This document shows positions 7,241 to 15,082 of a stretch of DNA of 17,015 nucleotides, one piece after another. How positions within the stretch are numbered: the first letter of the stretch is position 1; each line of letters begins with the position of its first letter. The notes under the pieces are model-generated. The model worked only from the letters and a program-made list of their open reading frames with translations, ran no database searches and was not told the DNA's origin. A program made the translations under genes and the position numbers. Source of the stretch: an uncultured Lachnospiraceae bacterium (lineage in GTDB: Bacteria > Bacillota_A > Clostridia > Lachnospirales > Lachnospiraceae); assembly GCA_947175285.1 (NCBI GenBank), contig CAMWMM010000039.1, forward strand, positions 1 to 17,015, written 5' to 3'.

Positions 7241-8908
7241 TCACTCGTTTTTCACCAGTCTCTTGACAAGATAGTAAAACTCATCCTTATACTCATCTTC
7301 TCTGATATCAAGTTCCTGAAGTGTATCAATCACTGCCTGCATAGTGGCGCTTCCTTTATAGCTGCTGTCCGTTACGACCAGACCAAATTCCGCCACCGCC
7401 ATAGCAAACTGCATATCCTCCCGCGGATTCTCCGTATAGCTGTCTATATCAACCGGATAGGATAACAGAGTGCTTTCTTTCTCTCCCGGCTCTTTATAAC
7501 GAATATTAATGTTAAACCACTCTTCGTCCGGCAGTTCTCCTTCTTTGCCGTATTTTAATGAAGTTCCCGAATAAGTTGACGCACTGTCCGTTGTCACGAT
7601 TTCATAGAGAACCGTCACCGTATGCCCTGCACCGATTTCTCCCGCGTCTTTTGTATCGTCCGCAAAATCCTGTTCCGCAAGCATTCTGTTCTCATAACCT
7701 ATAAGACGATATCCTGCTACGATATCCGGGTTGAACTCCACCTGAAATTTTACATCTTCCGCTACAGTCACCAGAGTTGCCCCCATTTCTTCTACAAGAA
7801 CTTTCTTTGCCTCCGCCAGCGAATCAATGTAGGCATAATTTCCGTTTCCTTTATCCGCCAGTGTTTCCATCTTATTGTCTTTGATATTGCCGGTTCCGAA
7901 ACCAAGTACGGATAAATAGACGCCCGACTCTTTTTTATCGCTTATCAGTTCTTCCAGTTCCTCCTCTGTCGTCAGACCTACGTTCAAGTCACCGTCTGTC
8001 GCCAGAATGACCCTGTTATTTCCGCCCTCTATAAAATACCTCTCCGCAAGGCGGTACGCAGTGATGATTCCCTTACTTCCCGCCGTAGAACCGCCGGCTT
8101 CCAGACTGCTTATCGCATTCACAATTTCCCTTTTCTCTGCGCCGTTTGCGCCCTCTAAAATCACTTTATCCTCTCCGGCATAGACAACGATGGATACCAT
8201 ATCTTTTTCCGTCAGATTTTCCGTTAAAAGGGCAAAAGATTTCTGCAATAAAGGCAGTTTATCCCGTGAATCCATGGAGCCGGAAACGTCCAGTAAAAAG
8301 ACCAGATTAGAGGGCTTTGCTTCGGAAAAATCAATATCTTTTGTTTTCAGTCCAATCATAGCCACTTTGCTGTTCTCATTCCACGGGCAGTCTGTAATTT
8401 GTGTCGTTACACCGAAAGGCTCCCCGTTTTTCGGGTTGACATAATCATAATGAAAATAGTTGAGCAGTTCTTCAATTCTGACAGAGCCCTCCGGTATCTC
8501 ATCCAAAGAATAACCGTCCTCAATCATTCTGCGCAGATTGCTGTAAGAAGCCGTATCCACATCTGCGGAAAAAGTAGAAAGCGGATTTAAAGAAGCAGGT
8601 AAAAATCCGTTTTCCACTATCTCGTTGTATTCTTCCATATTTGCTGTTTCATACCCATAATCCTCCGCAAACGGGCTCTCGGTTTCATAATCATAATAAC
8701 CCTTTGCCTCCCATCCGCCACTGTCTGCTGCTGTACCGGCACTTGGGGCATAGCTGCTATTCCAGCCTTCCTCTGATGCAGATGTAGATGCAGACGTATC
8801 GCTACTGCCGCTTTTAGAGCTGCCGCATCCTGTCATTACACTGCACATCATCATGGCAGCGGTAAACAGACAGACTCCCTTTTTCCAATTTTTCCTATCC
8901 TTTCTCAT
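7241..8908 (-). CDS. VWA-domain lipoprotein, YfbK type
   Basis: Predicted surface lipoprotein of 555 residues. The signal peptide ends at Cys28 (VMTGC lipobox). A Ser/Thr-rich then Tyr/acidic linker follows (29-100), then the VWA-associated N-terminal domain (NPLSTFSADVDTASYSNLRR, about 108-152). The VWA domain (about 200-375) has a complete metal-ion site: Asp207-x-Ser209-x-Ser211, Thr275 and Asp305 (ATDGD). The C-terminal part fits the DUF3520-like tail of YfbK proteins, with an AMAVAEFGLVV segment. VWA domains bind protein partners through Mg2+; the partner here is unknown. It is last in the sigma-factor block and its ribosome site GGGAGGAAT is part of an inverted repeat. No strong terminator follows. 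Confidence 0.9.
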   Translation of the reverse strand: MRKDRKNWKKGVCLFTAAMMMCSVMTGCGSSKSGSSDTSASTSASEEGWNSSYAPSAGTAADSGGWEAKGYYDYETESPFAEDYGYETANMEEYNEIVENGFLPASLNPLSTFSADVDTASYSNLRRMIEDGYSLDEIPEGSVRIEELLNYFHYDYVNPKNGEPFGVTTQITDCPWNENSKVAMIGLKTKDIDFSEAKPSNLVFLLDVSGSMDSRDKLPLLQKSFALLTENLTEKDMVSIVVYAGEDKVILEGANGAEKREIVNAISSLEAGGSTAGSKGIITAYRLAERYFIEGGNNRVILATDGDLNVGLTTEEELEELISDKKESGVYLSVLGFGTGNIKDNKMETLADKGNGNYAYIDSLAEAKKVLVEEMGATLVTVAEDVKFQVEFNPDIVAGYRLIGYENRMLAEQDFADDTKDAGEIGAGHTVTVLYEIVTTDSASTYSGTSLKYGKEGELPDEEWFNINIRYKEPGEKESTLLSYPVDIDSYTENPREDMQFAMAVAEFGLVVTDSSYKGSATMQAVIDTLQELDIREDEYKDEFYYLVKRLVKNE

Positions 8909-8912
8909 AAAA

Positions 8913-8982
8913 ATTCCTCCCTGTTTTCGTTTTTGGCACTTTGTACCATCGCCTGATACAAAAGATACGAATAGGGAGGAAT
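8913..8982 (-). promoter_or_regulatory. Hairpin covering the ribosome site of the VWA lipoprotein
   Basis: On the minus strand ATTCCTCCCT (8982-8973) pairs perfectly with AGGGAGGAAT (8922-8913), which contains the Shine-Dalgarno sequence of the gene starting at 8908. Inside lie further nested pairs, TTCG with CGAA and TTTGTA with TACAAA, so the 70-base stretch can fold as one branched-free long hairpin. This would block ribosome entry. A role as a thermosensor or translational switch is inference. Confidence 0.55.
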
Positions 8983-9016
8983 CTTTTTATGGTATTTTTT
9001 TGAATTTTTTTAATTT

Positions 9017-10228
9017 TTATAATTTATAAAAATCACAGTTTATGACTGCCTGAGTTTGATCTGATTTAGTCTGCGCTGCATCCTCTTTTTCTTCATTCTC
9101 TTCTTCATATGCCTTGATGCTGCCACAGCCTTCCGCCAAAATTTCCACTGTGCTCTTTTGCTCCTTACTGCACATCACATGACCACAGCCCATAATCTTC
9201 ACTTTGTCTTTCAGTTCCTGATTCGGGATCTCCGCATCCAGCGTAACCTTGCCGCAGCCTATAACAGTAATTCCTTTTGGATTATCAAGCAGCATATCTT
9301 TAGTCAAATCAAACATTCCTCTGCTCTCAATCATAACTGCACCCTTTTTGACAGTTATCAGCTTTTCATACTTAATCCTACCCACAGAAAACTTCTCCGT
9401 CAGCGTTTCATCCGCATACAATTTGCCGCGCACAATCAGGGAAATATCCTGAAGTTTCTCCTCGTCTTCGCTTTCTAACGTAAAGTTCCCGTCAATATAA
9501 ATTTTTCCGCCCGATTCGGAAAGCAGTTCTTTCGTCAGGTTCTTTTCTTTTGAGTAAAAATATCCTTCGGGAATCAAATCCAGTTCCACATCTTCATCAA
9601 AGAGAAGCGCCGCCTTTTCAAACAGCTTTTCTGCAAGAAGTCCCCTCCCCGTAATAAACTGTACCCCTTTTTGCAGCAGACTCTCTATATCCAGTGTATC
9701 ATCCGCAATGATGACTTCTTTTTCTGCGTAATATTTCTGACTCCTGCATCTTAAAAGGAATGTTTTGTCTAACAGGAATGTTCTTTTCAGCTTTACTGCA
9801 TCGCCCGGATAGGCTTTTTGGCTGCCGTTAACCAGTATCGGCGGAAGATTCTGTAATGTGGACGGGTATTCCGCGTTACCGTTTACTATGATTTTAACGA
9901 TGTTGGCAAGCGCCTTCTCAGAGTCTTTCTCGATTGTCAGGTTTCCGTTCACTGTCAACAGTACTTTATGCCGGAAAGAAGTCTCCCCATTTAGCACGCA
10001 ATTTCCATTCTCACAGACAACATCTATTGTTTCATCCGTATCTTCCATCATCATAATTTCATCCGCATTGATAGATACCGGATATTCCGCCAGAATTATT
10101 TTGGAAGCGTTGGACATGATGAGGCAGTCCGCGTTTATGCTTATGGACTCATATTGATTCAGTACTTCTTTTATTGCTGTTCTCGTATCACATACAGCCG
10201 CATTAATAATAAGTTTTTTCTTCTCCAT
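9017..10228 (-). CDS. Soluble beta-repeat protein of unknown function
   Basis: A 403-residue protein with no signal peptide or membrane segment. Alternating hydrophobic short strands recur throughout (for example INADCLIM and INADEIMM near residues 32-62; VNGNLTI, VNGNAEY, IDGNFTL). Three GCG turns occur near the C-terminus (VIGCGKVTL, IMGCGHVMC, AEGCGSIKA). This suggests a beta-solenoid or bactofilin-like filament fold, which I infer from pattern only. An acidic Glu/Asp linker precedes the C-terminal CDFYKL. It starts 16 bases after the ECF sigma factor gene, with GGAG 8 bases before the ATG, so it is probably co-transcribed and could be the sigma factor's partner or target. Confidence 0.7.
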   Translation of the reverse strand: MEKKKLIINAAVCDTRTAIKEVLNQYESISINADCLIMSNASKIILAEYPVSINADEIMMMEDTDETIDVVCENGNCVLNGETSFRHKVLLTVNGNLTIEKDSEKALANIVKIIVNGNAEYPSTLQNLPPILVNGSQKAYPGDAVKLKRTFLLDKTFLLRCRSQKYYAEKEVIIADDTLDIESLLQKGVQFITGRGLLAEKLFEKAALLFDEDVELDLIPEGYFYSKEKNLTKELLSESGGKIYIDGNFTLESEDEEKLQDISLIVRGKLYADETLTEKFSVGRIKYEKLITVKKGAVMIESRGMFDLTKDMLLDNPKGITVIGCGKVTLDAEIPNQELKDKVKIMGCGHVMCSKEQKSTVEILAEGCGSIKAYEEENEEKEDAAQTKSDQTQAVINCDFYKL

Positions 10229-10244
10229 TCTATTTTCTCCATTC

Positions 10245-10700
10245 TTATGCTAAATATAGTTTTAACAGTTTCTTTCTAAGCGTTATCAATCTTGCCCTGA
10301 TTGTAGATGCCGGAATGTGCAGTTTCTCTCCTATCTCATTGGAACGATAGCCAAGCTCATAGCGCATACGGTATAATTCCCGTTCTTCCGCGGTCAATGC
10401 CTGCAGCAGTTCTTCTACATCAACCTCGTCAAACCCTTCCTCATTGACAACATCCATCTCCATAGTCAGATTCGGCGCGTTGGCTTTTCTTCGCACAATA
10501 TCAACGAAAATGTTTTTTGCCGTTCTGTAAAGCCATGAACTCTGCTGTCTTTCATTCAGTCCCAGGAATATGTGCTCATTCTGCAGTGCTCTCAGATAAG
10601 TCTCCTGCACGATATCCTCTGCAAACTCTCTGTTGCTTTGAGTAAGTTTCATACTAAACCAGAGCAGTTTATCGTAATGCTTCGTATAAAATCCGTCCAT
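10245..10700 (-). CDS. ECF-type RNA polymerase sigma factor (second)
   Basis: A compact 151-residue sigma-70 family protein. Region 2 spans about residues 5-72 (FAEDIVQETYLRAL with the -10 recognition helix, then WLYRTAKNIFVDIVRRK). Region 4 spans about 95-148 (LTAEERELYRMRYELGYRSNEIGEKL, then a helix-turn-helix with PASTIRARL). The two are joined by a short acidic linker. No anti-sigma gene lies directly behind it; the downstream beta-repeat gene is the closest neighbour. Two tandem TCACA(A/G)GTGAT boxes sit just upstream of the ribosome site. Its target promoters cannot be read from this window. Confidence 0.88.
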   Translation of the reverse strand: MDGFYTKHYDKLLWFSMKLTQSNREFAEDIVQETYLRALQNEHIFLGLNERQQSSWLYRTAKNIFVDIVRRKANAPNLTMEMDVVNEEGFDEVDVEELLQALTAEERELYRMRYELGYRSNEIGEKLHIPASTIRARLITLRKKLLKLYLA

Positions 10701-10720
10701 TCAAGGACTTCTCCTTTCCA

Positions 10721-10742
10721 TCACAAGTGATTCACAGGTGAT
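10721..10742. repeat. Tandem 11-bp operator-like boxes before the second sigma gene
   Basis: TCACAAGTGAT (10721-10731) is followed directly by TCACAGGTGAT (10732-10742). Each unit is nearly palindromic (TCAC/GTGA) and the pair can also fold as a hairpin. They lie about 20 bases upstream of the start codon at 10700. They could be a regulator site or an RNA structure next to the ribosome site. Confidence 0.45.
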
Positions 10743-10800
10743 TTATTTAACCGGTTATACTAATATGACGAATGAAAAAAACAAAGTGTTGTATTAAATT

Positions 10801-11619
10801 TTAATTTTTTTCCGCTGCCGTTAAAACAACAAACCTGCCTTGCTCGTATTGCAGGGAAACTTCATAGGTTTCTTCTTTTTTCAACCTCTTTTCTTCTCTC
10901 GGTTCACGGATAAAATCATACTGCGTCTCATCATCACATATCAATTCTATCTGCATGCTGCTTTCCATCACAGCATCCGTATCTGCTTCTAACACAACTG
11001 CCTGATATACGGTTTCTTCTTCTGTTTCATCCACTTGCAGAATCTGCACTACGACTCCTTCCAAAATCTGTCCGTCCGTAATCTCCGGTGCTGCAGCTTC
11101 CTCTTCCTCTTCTTCTGAAGCCTCCGTATCCTCCATAGCGGCAGTTTCATTTCCTCCTGCCATGCTGCTGCCTGCATCGGCTGCTGTGCTTTCAGTATAT
11201 TCCGGCTCTGCTTTTCCCTCTTCCGCTGCTACATTGTCCGAAGCAGTATCAAACGCCTCAGCAGGCTCCGCTGACGCAGCCGCATCCGTACTCGTATAAC
11301 TTTCCATGAGATCTGTACTTGCCGCAGAATCCGCACCGCTGCTACTGCTGCTGTTGCTCTTATGGGAACCGGTAAGAGTTATCATCACTGCAGGAAAAAT
11401 AATAACAACACACAAACATGCCGCTGCTAAAAGCCCCCAGCGTTTCCAAGATGTCTGTTTTTTCACTGCAAAACGTTCTATATCTATACTCTTGCTCTCA
11501 TTTTCAAGTGGTGCCGTGGCTATTTTTTTCTCAGACAATCCGGCTTCAATCCGGTTCCATAAATCCGGCGTCTCATTTTGTTTCAGTTCTCTGTATTCCA
11601 ACTCAAAATCCCGTTCCAT
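10801..11619 (-). CDS. Membrane anti-sigma-like regulator
   Basis: A 272-residue bitopic protein. The N-terminal cytosolic part (1-60) has the YRELKQNETPDLWNRIEAGL segment seen in anti-sigma proteins of Firmicutes and no zinc HxxxCxxC motif. One transmembrane helix spans about 62-83. Outside are a low-complexity Ser/Ala/Glu linker (about 88-180, ending in a run of Glu) and a small beta-rich domain (about 185-270). I infer that it holds the overlapping sigma factor at the membrane. A GTG at 11625 opens the frame earlier, but GGAGG would then be only 1 base away. The ATG at 11619 has a 7-base spacing. It overlaps the sigma gene by 17 bases. Confidence 0.72.
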   Translation of the reverse strand: MERDFELEYRELKQNETPDLWNRIEAGLSEKKIATAPLENESKSIDIERFAVKKQTSWKRWGLLAAACLCVVIIFPAVMITLTGSHKSNSSSSSGADSAASTDLMESYTSTDAAASAEPAEAFDTASDNVAAEEGKAEPEYTESTAADAGSSMAGGNETAAMEDTEASEEEEEEAAAPEITDGQILEGVVVQILQVDETEEETVYQAVVLEADTDAVMESSMQIELICDDETQYDFIREPREEKRLKKEETYEVSLQYEQGRFVVLTAAEKN

Positions 11620-12163
11620 AGCCACACCTCCTTAACTTTTTCACCGCGCTCTGATATCTCCATGTCACCGTACCAAGAGGAATCTGCAGCGACTGCGCAA
11701 TCTCCTGAAACGTCATATCCGCGAGAACTTTCATGTTCATAATCTGACGTTCACTCTCTTTTAATCCGGAAAGCGCTTCTTCAATCGCCGCATCCGCAAT
11801 CACTTCCTGTTCCACCGGGTTTTCCCATTCCGTATCCTGTCCCGAAAGCGGCGTCTGCTCTATTTCGTCTAAAATCTCTCTTGCTTCTTCTTTTCCATAT
11901 TTTCTCAAGTAATCAATCGCCATATTCCTGGCAATTGTTGTCATCCATGTTTTGTGGCCTCTGCCGCCCTGGTAATAATCCGCTTTATCCCATAGTTTGA
12001 TAAAAAAATCACTTGTCACGTCTTCCGCGCTTTCCTTATTCCGCAGAACATCTTTTATGATTGCATATATCAAAGTGATGTAGGCTTCATAAATTTCCTG
12101 AAGCCCGCTTTTATCGCCCTGCCGGATTTTACTCATAGCGGTATCAAATTGTACATCCGTCAT
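11603..12163 (-). CDS. ECF-type RNA polymerase sigma factor (first)
   Basis: A 186-residue sigma-70 family protein: region 2 at about 21-90 (IYEAYITLIYAIIKDVL, ESAEDVTSDFFIKLWDKA, WMTTIARNMAIDYLRK) and region 4 at about 124-178 (LKESERQIMNMKVLADMTFQEIA and LGTVTWRYQSAVKKLRR), consistent with an ECF group factor. The frame is open back to a GTG at 12217, but AAAGGAC lies 6-7 bases upstream of the ATG at 12163 and the earlier start falls in the terminator hairpin. Its end overlaps the anti-sigma-like gene, which supports a sigma/anti-sigma pair. It is separated from dapL by a hairpin, so it probably has its own promoter. Confidence 0.88.
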   Translation of the reverse strand: MTDVQFDTAMSKIRQGDKSGLQEIYEAYITLIYAIIKDVLRNKESAEDVTSDFFIKLWDKADYYQGGRGHKTWMTTIARNMAIDYLRKYGKEEAREILDEIEQTPLSGQDTEWENPVEQEVIADAAIEEALSGLKESERQIMNMKVLADMTFQEIAQSLQIPLGTVTWRYQSAVKKLRRCGYGTGF

Positions 12164-12203
12164 AAGCTTGTCCTTTCTGTATTTTAAATTGATATAGATG
12201 CAG

Positions 12204-12239
12204 AAAAGTATTCTCACCCCGTAAGATAAGAATACTTTT
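12204..12239 (-). terminator. Terminator after dapF-dapL
   Basis: AAAAGTATTCT (12204-12214) and AGAATACTTTT (12229-12239) form a perfect 11-bp inverted repeat with a 14-base loop, about 20 bases past the dapL stop. The stem is flanked by A and T runs on either strand, so it could work in both directions. It also sits in the 5' region of the next gene on the same strand. Confidence 0.6.
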
Positions 12240-12258
12240 ACCTGTTATCCATATATCT

Positions 12259-13485
12259 TTACATTTTTGCTAAACGGTCAACCGCTTCCACCGTATTCTC
12301 ATAGCTTCCAAACGCCGTCAGCCTGAAATACGTCTCACCGCTTGGTCCAAAACCGGAGCCCGGTGTTCCTACTACATTGGCATTTTCCAGAAGATAATCG
12401 AAGAACTCCCAGCTTGTCATGCCATTTGGCGCTTTTAACCAGATATAAGGTGCATTCACACCACCGGACACCGTATAGCCTGCGTTTTTCAATCCGTTTA
12501 AGATGTAAGCAGCATTTTTCATATAATATGCAACTAATTCTTTCGTCTCTTTTTTGCCGGCTTCACTATAGACCGCTTCTCCGGCACGCTGAATAATGTA
12601 TGGTGCGCCGTTGTACTTCGTTCCGTGACGTCTTGCCCAGAGTGAATGCAATGCCACATCGCCTACTTTCAGTTCTTTTGGAATAACCGTGAAGCCAAGC
12701 CGAACACCTGTAAATCCGGCATTTTTAGAGAAAGAACGAAGCTCGATTGCACAGGTTCTTGCACCTTCGCACTCATAGATAGTATGAGGCACATCCGCTT
12801 CCGAAATATAAGCCTCATAAGCCGCGTCATAAATAATAACCGCACCGTTCTTATTCGCATAATCAACCCATTCCTGCAGCTGCGCTTTCGTTATGGTCGA
12901 GCCTGTCGGATTGTTCGGGAAGCACAGATAAATCAAATCCGGCGTTTCCTTCGGCAACTCCGGTGCAAAATTGTTCTCTGCAAGACAAGGCATATAGATT
13001 ACATCGCTCCAATTGCCCGCAGCGGCATCATATGTACCAGTTCTTCCCGCCATTACATTGGTATCTACATAAACAGGATAAACCGGGTCGCAGACAGCAA
13101 TCTTATTATCCGTACTGAAAATTTCCTGAATGTTACCGGAATCACACTTTGCACCATCGGAAACAAAGATTTCATCCGCCTCGATTTGACAGCCTCTTGC
13201 TTTATAATCATTGTCCGCTATCGCCGTACGCAAAAATTCATATCCCAAATCCGGCGCATAACCGCGGAATGTCTTTGCATCCGCCATCTCGTCCACCGCG
13301 CTGTGCAGTGCGCCGATAACCGCAGGTGATAACGGCTGGGTTACATCCCCGATTCCCAGGCGGATAATCTTTTTATCCGGATTTGCCTGTGTATATGCAT
13401 TTACTTTCTTTGCAATTGTAGAAAAAAGATAACTGCCGGGCAGTTTCAAATAATTGTCATTTACTTTTACCATGTCTGTTTTCAT
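12259..13485 (-). CDS. dapL: LL-diaminopimelate aminotransferase
   Basis: This class I/II PLP aminotransferase converts tetrahydrodipicolinate and glutamate directly to LL-diaminopimelate, bypassing the acylated DapD/DapE steps. The 408 residues match the DapL length. Visible hallmarks are the N-terminal [26 protein letters not shown] (about 109-120), CFPNNPTGS (188-196) and the PLP lysine Lys254 in [15 protein letters not shown]. It lies 29 bases after dapF on the same strand, consistent with an operon. The ribosome site GGGAAAGG is very close to the first ATG, so the ATG four codons later (13473) is a possible start. Confidence 0.95.
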   Translation of the reverse strand: MKTDMVKVNDNYLKLPGSYLFSTIAKKVNAYTQANPDKKIIRLGIGDVTQPLSPAVIGALHSAVDEMADAKTFRGYAPDLGYEFLRTAIADNDYKARGCQIEADEIFVSDGAKCDSGNIQEIFSTDNKIAVCDPVYPVYVDTNVMAGRTGTYDAAAGNWSDVIYMPCLAENNFAPELPKETPDLIYLCFPNNPTGSTITKAQLQEWVDYANKNGAVIIYDAAYEAYISEADVPHTIYECEGARTCAIELRSFSKNAGFTGVRLGFTVIPKELKVGDVALHSLWARRHGTKYNGAPYIIQRAGEAVYSEAGKKETKELVAYYMKNAAYILNGLKNAGYTVSGGVNAPYIWLKAPNGMTSWEFFDYLLENANVVGTPGSGFGPSGETYFRLTAFGSYENTVEAVDRLAKM

Positions 13486-13514
13486 TCCTTTCCCAAAACT
13501 TTTCTGCTATCAAG

Positions 13515-14363
13515 CTAACGGACATAATCTCCATCAAAAACAGTTTCCGCAGGACCTGTCATATAGACATAATTCGAGTCGCTTCTGTCCCATGTAATTT
13601 CGATTTCGCCCCCTAATAGTTTAACAGTAACCGTCTCATCCGTCAAACCATTTAATATACAGGCAACAACCGTTGCACAGCATCCCGTCCCACACGCAAG
13701 CGTTTCTCCGGTTCCCCTCTCCCATACACGCATCTGTACGTGCTTCCTGTCCAGAATCTTTACAAACTCCGTATTTGTCCGTTTCGGAAAACATTTATGA
13801 TTTTCAAAATACGGGCCAATCTTTTCTATCTCCAAATGCTCCACATCATCCATAAAAACAACCGCATGAGGATTTCCCATTGACACGCATGTCATTTTAT
13901 ACTCTTTTCCCTCTACCAAAATAGGCTCATCCACCACCCTGTCTTTCCCATTATCGGCAACTACGGGAATTTTCTCCGAACGCAGTTCCGGCGCTCCCAT
14001 ATTGACCCTGACCGTATCTACTTTTCCGTCTTTTAAGAAAAGCTCCAGATATTTTATCTGCCCATAGCTGATTACGCTGATATTCGTTTTATCCGTCAGC
14101 CCTTTATCATAAACATATTTTGCCACACAGCGAATACCGTTGCCGCACATTTCTGCCCTGCTGCCATCCGCATTATACATCTCCATCTCAAAATCCGCCT
14201 CTTCTGACGGATTAATAAAAATCGCGCCGTCTCCGCCGATTCCGAAATGTCTGTCGCTGATTTTCCTTACAAGCTCCGGTTTTTCCTCCTGCGCTATTTT
14301 CTCCGTAAATCCATTGATATAAATGTAATCATTGCCGCATCCGTGCATCTTTGTAAATTTCAT
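13515..14363 (-). CDS. dapF: Diaminopimelate epimerase
   Basis: A cofactor-independent epimerase that converts LL- to meso-diaminopimelate, the precursor of lysine and of peptidoglycan cross-links. The 282 residues carry both catalytic cysteines: Cys73 in EMCGNGIRC and Cys224 in ACGTGCC. The N-terminal MHGCGNDYIYI and the GIGGDG loop are also present. GGAGGG lies 7 bases before the ATG. The next gene, dapL, supplies its substrate. An extended -10 promoter and three tandem palindromes lie upstream, which suggests specific control of this pair. Confidence 0.96.
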   Translation of the reverse strand: MKFTKMHGCGNDYIYINGFTEKIAQEEKPELVRKISDRHFGIGGDGAIFINPSEEADFEMEMYNADGSRAEMCGNGIRCVAKYVYDKGLTDKTNISVISYGQIKYLELFLKDGKVDTVRVNMGAPELRSEKIPVVADNGKDRVVDEPILVEGKEYKMTCVSMGNPHAVVFMDDVEHLEIEKIGPYFENHKCFPKRTNTEFVKILDRKHVQMRVWERGTGETLACGTGCCATVVACILNGLTDETVTVKLLGGEIEITWDRSDSNYVYMTGPAETVFDGDYVR

Positions 14364-14405
14364 GAAAATCCCTCCGTTCCTGCTGACTTCACTTTCACTA
14401 TATAA

Positions 14406-14472
14406 ACACTAGCCGTCAGGCTTGTGTAACGCTAGCAATAAGCTTGCGTAACACTAACCGAATGGTTTGTGT
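14406..14472. repeat. Three tandem covarying palindromes upstream of dapF
   Basis: Units at 14406-14427, 14429-14449 and 14451-14472 each read ACRC-T-RRC(C), a 4-5 base loop, then (G)GYY-T-GYGT. Stems differ between units but stay paired: ACAC/GTGT, ACGC/GCGT, ACAC/GTGT in the outer part and AGCC/GGCT, AGC/GCT, AACC/GGTT in the inner part. A T-T mismatch is kept at the same place in all three. They run from about the dapF start point into its leader, so they may be operator sites or RNA hairpins. Confidence 0.7.
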
Positions 14473-14474
14473 TT

Positions 14475-14483
14475 ATTATATCA
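14475..14483 (-). promoter_or_regulatory. Extended -10 promoter for dapF-dapL
   Basis: The minus strand reads TG-A-TATAAT (TATAAT at 14480-14475), a full consensus -10 with the TG extension. The -35 position is only a T tract, which belongs to the upstream terminator at 14497-14502. Transcription would start near 14468, inside the third palindrome. Confidence 0.6.
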
Positions 14484-14496
14484 TTATTGTTTGCTT

Positions 14497-14527
14497 AAAA
14501 AAGCACAGTAAATGCAAATTACTGTGC
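14497..14527 (-). terminator. Terminator after the retropepsin-like gene
   Basis: On the minus strand GCACAGTAA (14527-14519) pairs perfectly with TTACTGTGC (14511-14503) across a 7-base loop and is followed by six Ts (14502-14497). It isolates the AT-rich accessory block from dapF. The stretch 14528-14584 before the stop shows nothing else. Confidence 0.85.
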
Positions 14528-14584
14528 AAAAGATGCTCTAGTACTAACATGCTCCATAGGGAATCATAATATGTAAAATTGTTA

Positions 14585-15082
14585 TCACTTTGTATGCATA
14601 TCATCCTGTGATAATGCCGCTAATATTTCTTTGTTTGTTAGCGCGTATTGTTCATGTTTACTTATATATTCTTTTTCATTAAAATCACTTATTTCTATGT
14701 CACCATTAACTAGATGCTCAAATTTACAACAAGATATAAAATCATCACCTATTAATGCTGATTTACACAATTCATCTACTATTATATAGTAATAAAACAC
14801 TTTAAAAAGCTTGCCGGAAATTATAACATTTTCTGCTTTACATAGGTACCCTTCTATGGCATAACCAGACACTGACCTAAATGTTTCTTTTGGTACATTA
14901 TTTCTTATTCCATTCTTAAACAAATTCCGGTCATTTTCGTTCAAGATTTTATCTGTTAATAAACTCAATGGAATAACTGTTTTCATCGCACCTGTGTCAA
15001 ATAACATGATTATGTTATCTTTATTATTACTAATATCTGAAGCACTTAATATATATGCCTTACCAGTATATCTTGCTACCAT
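14585..15082 (-). CDS. Retropepsin-like aspartic protease domain
   Basis: A 165-residue frame with the single-domain aspartic protease signature: IIMLFDTGAMKTVIPLSL with the catalytic Asp29 in DTGA, and the later hydrophobic-Gly motif SALIGDDFI (about 107-115). Retropepsin folds act as homodimers; the substrate is unknown. The frame stays open upstream of the ATG at 15082 back to about 15150 without a start codon, and that upstream stretch (EGIQKIKTFEFGGVKFDM) reads like natural protein. With one extra base in the run at 15128-15130 it would fuse to the preceding 90-residue frame. I therefore suspect this is the C-terminal part of one broken gene. A terminator follows. Confidence 0.65.
   Translation of the reverse strand: MVARYTGKAYILSASDISNNKDNIIMLFDTGAMKTVIPLSLLTDKILNENDRNLFKNGIRNNVPKETFRSVSGYAIEGYLCKAENVIISGKLFKVFYYYIIVDELCKSALIGDDFISCCKFEHLVNGDIEISDFNEKEYISKHEQYALTNKEILAALSQDDMHTK

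Noticed and set aside
7004..7465. 153-residue plus-strand frame across the T-box and VWA gene end
   Set aside because: It is antisense to the structured leader and to the lipoprotein gene and has no ribosome site.
12164..12217. GTG start extending the first sigma factor
   Set aside because: It begins in the dapL terminator stem, and a clear ribosome site precedes the ATG at 12163.
12646..13329. 227-residue plus-strand open frame
   Set aside because: It is antisense to dapL, whose PLP-lysine and family motifs are intact; the frame has no motifs or ribosome site of note.
14406..14472. Possible small CRISPR array
   Set aside because: Units abut with no unique spacers, and each unit is itself a short palindrome; no cas gene is present.
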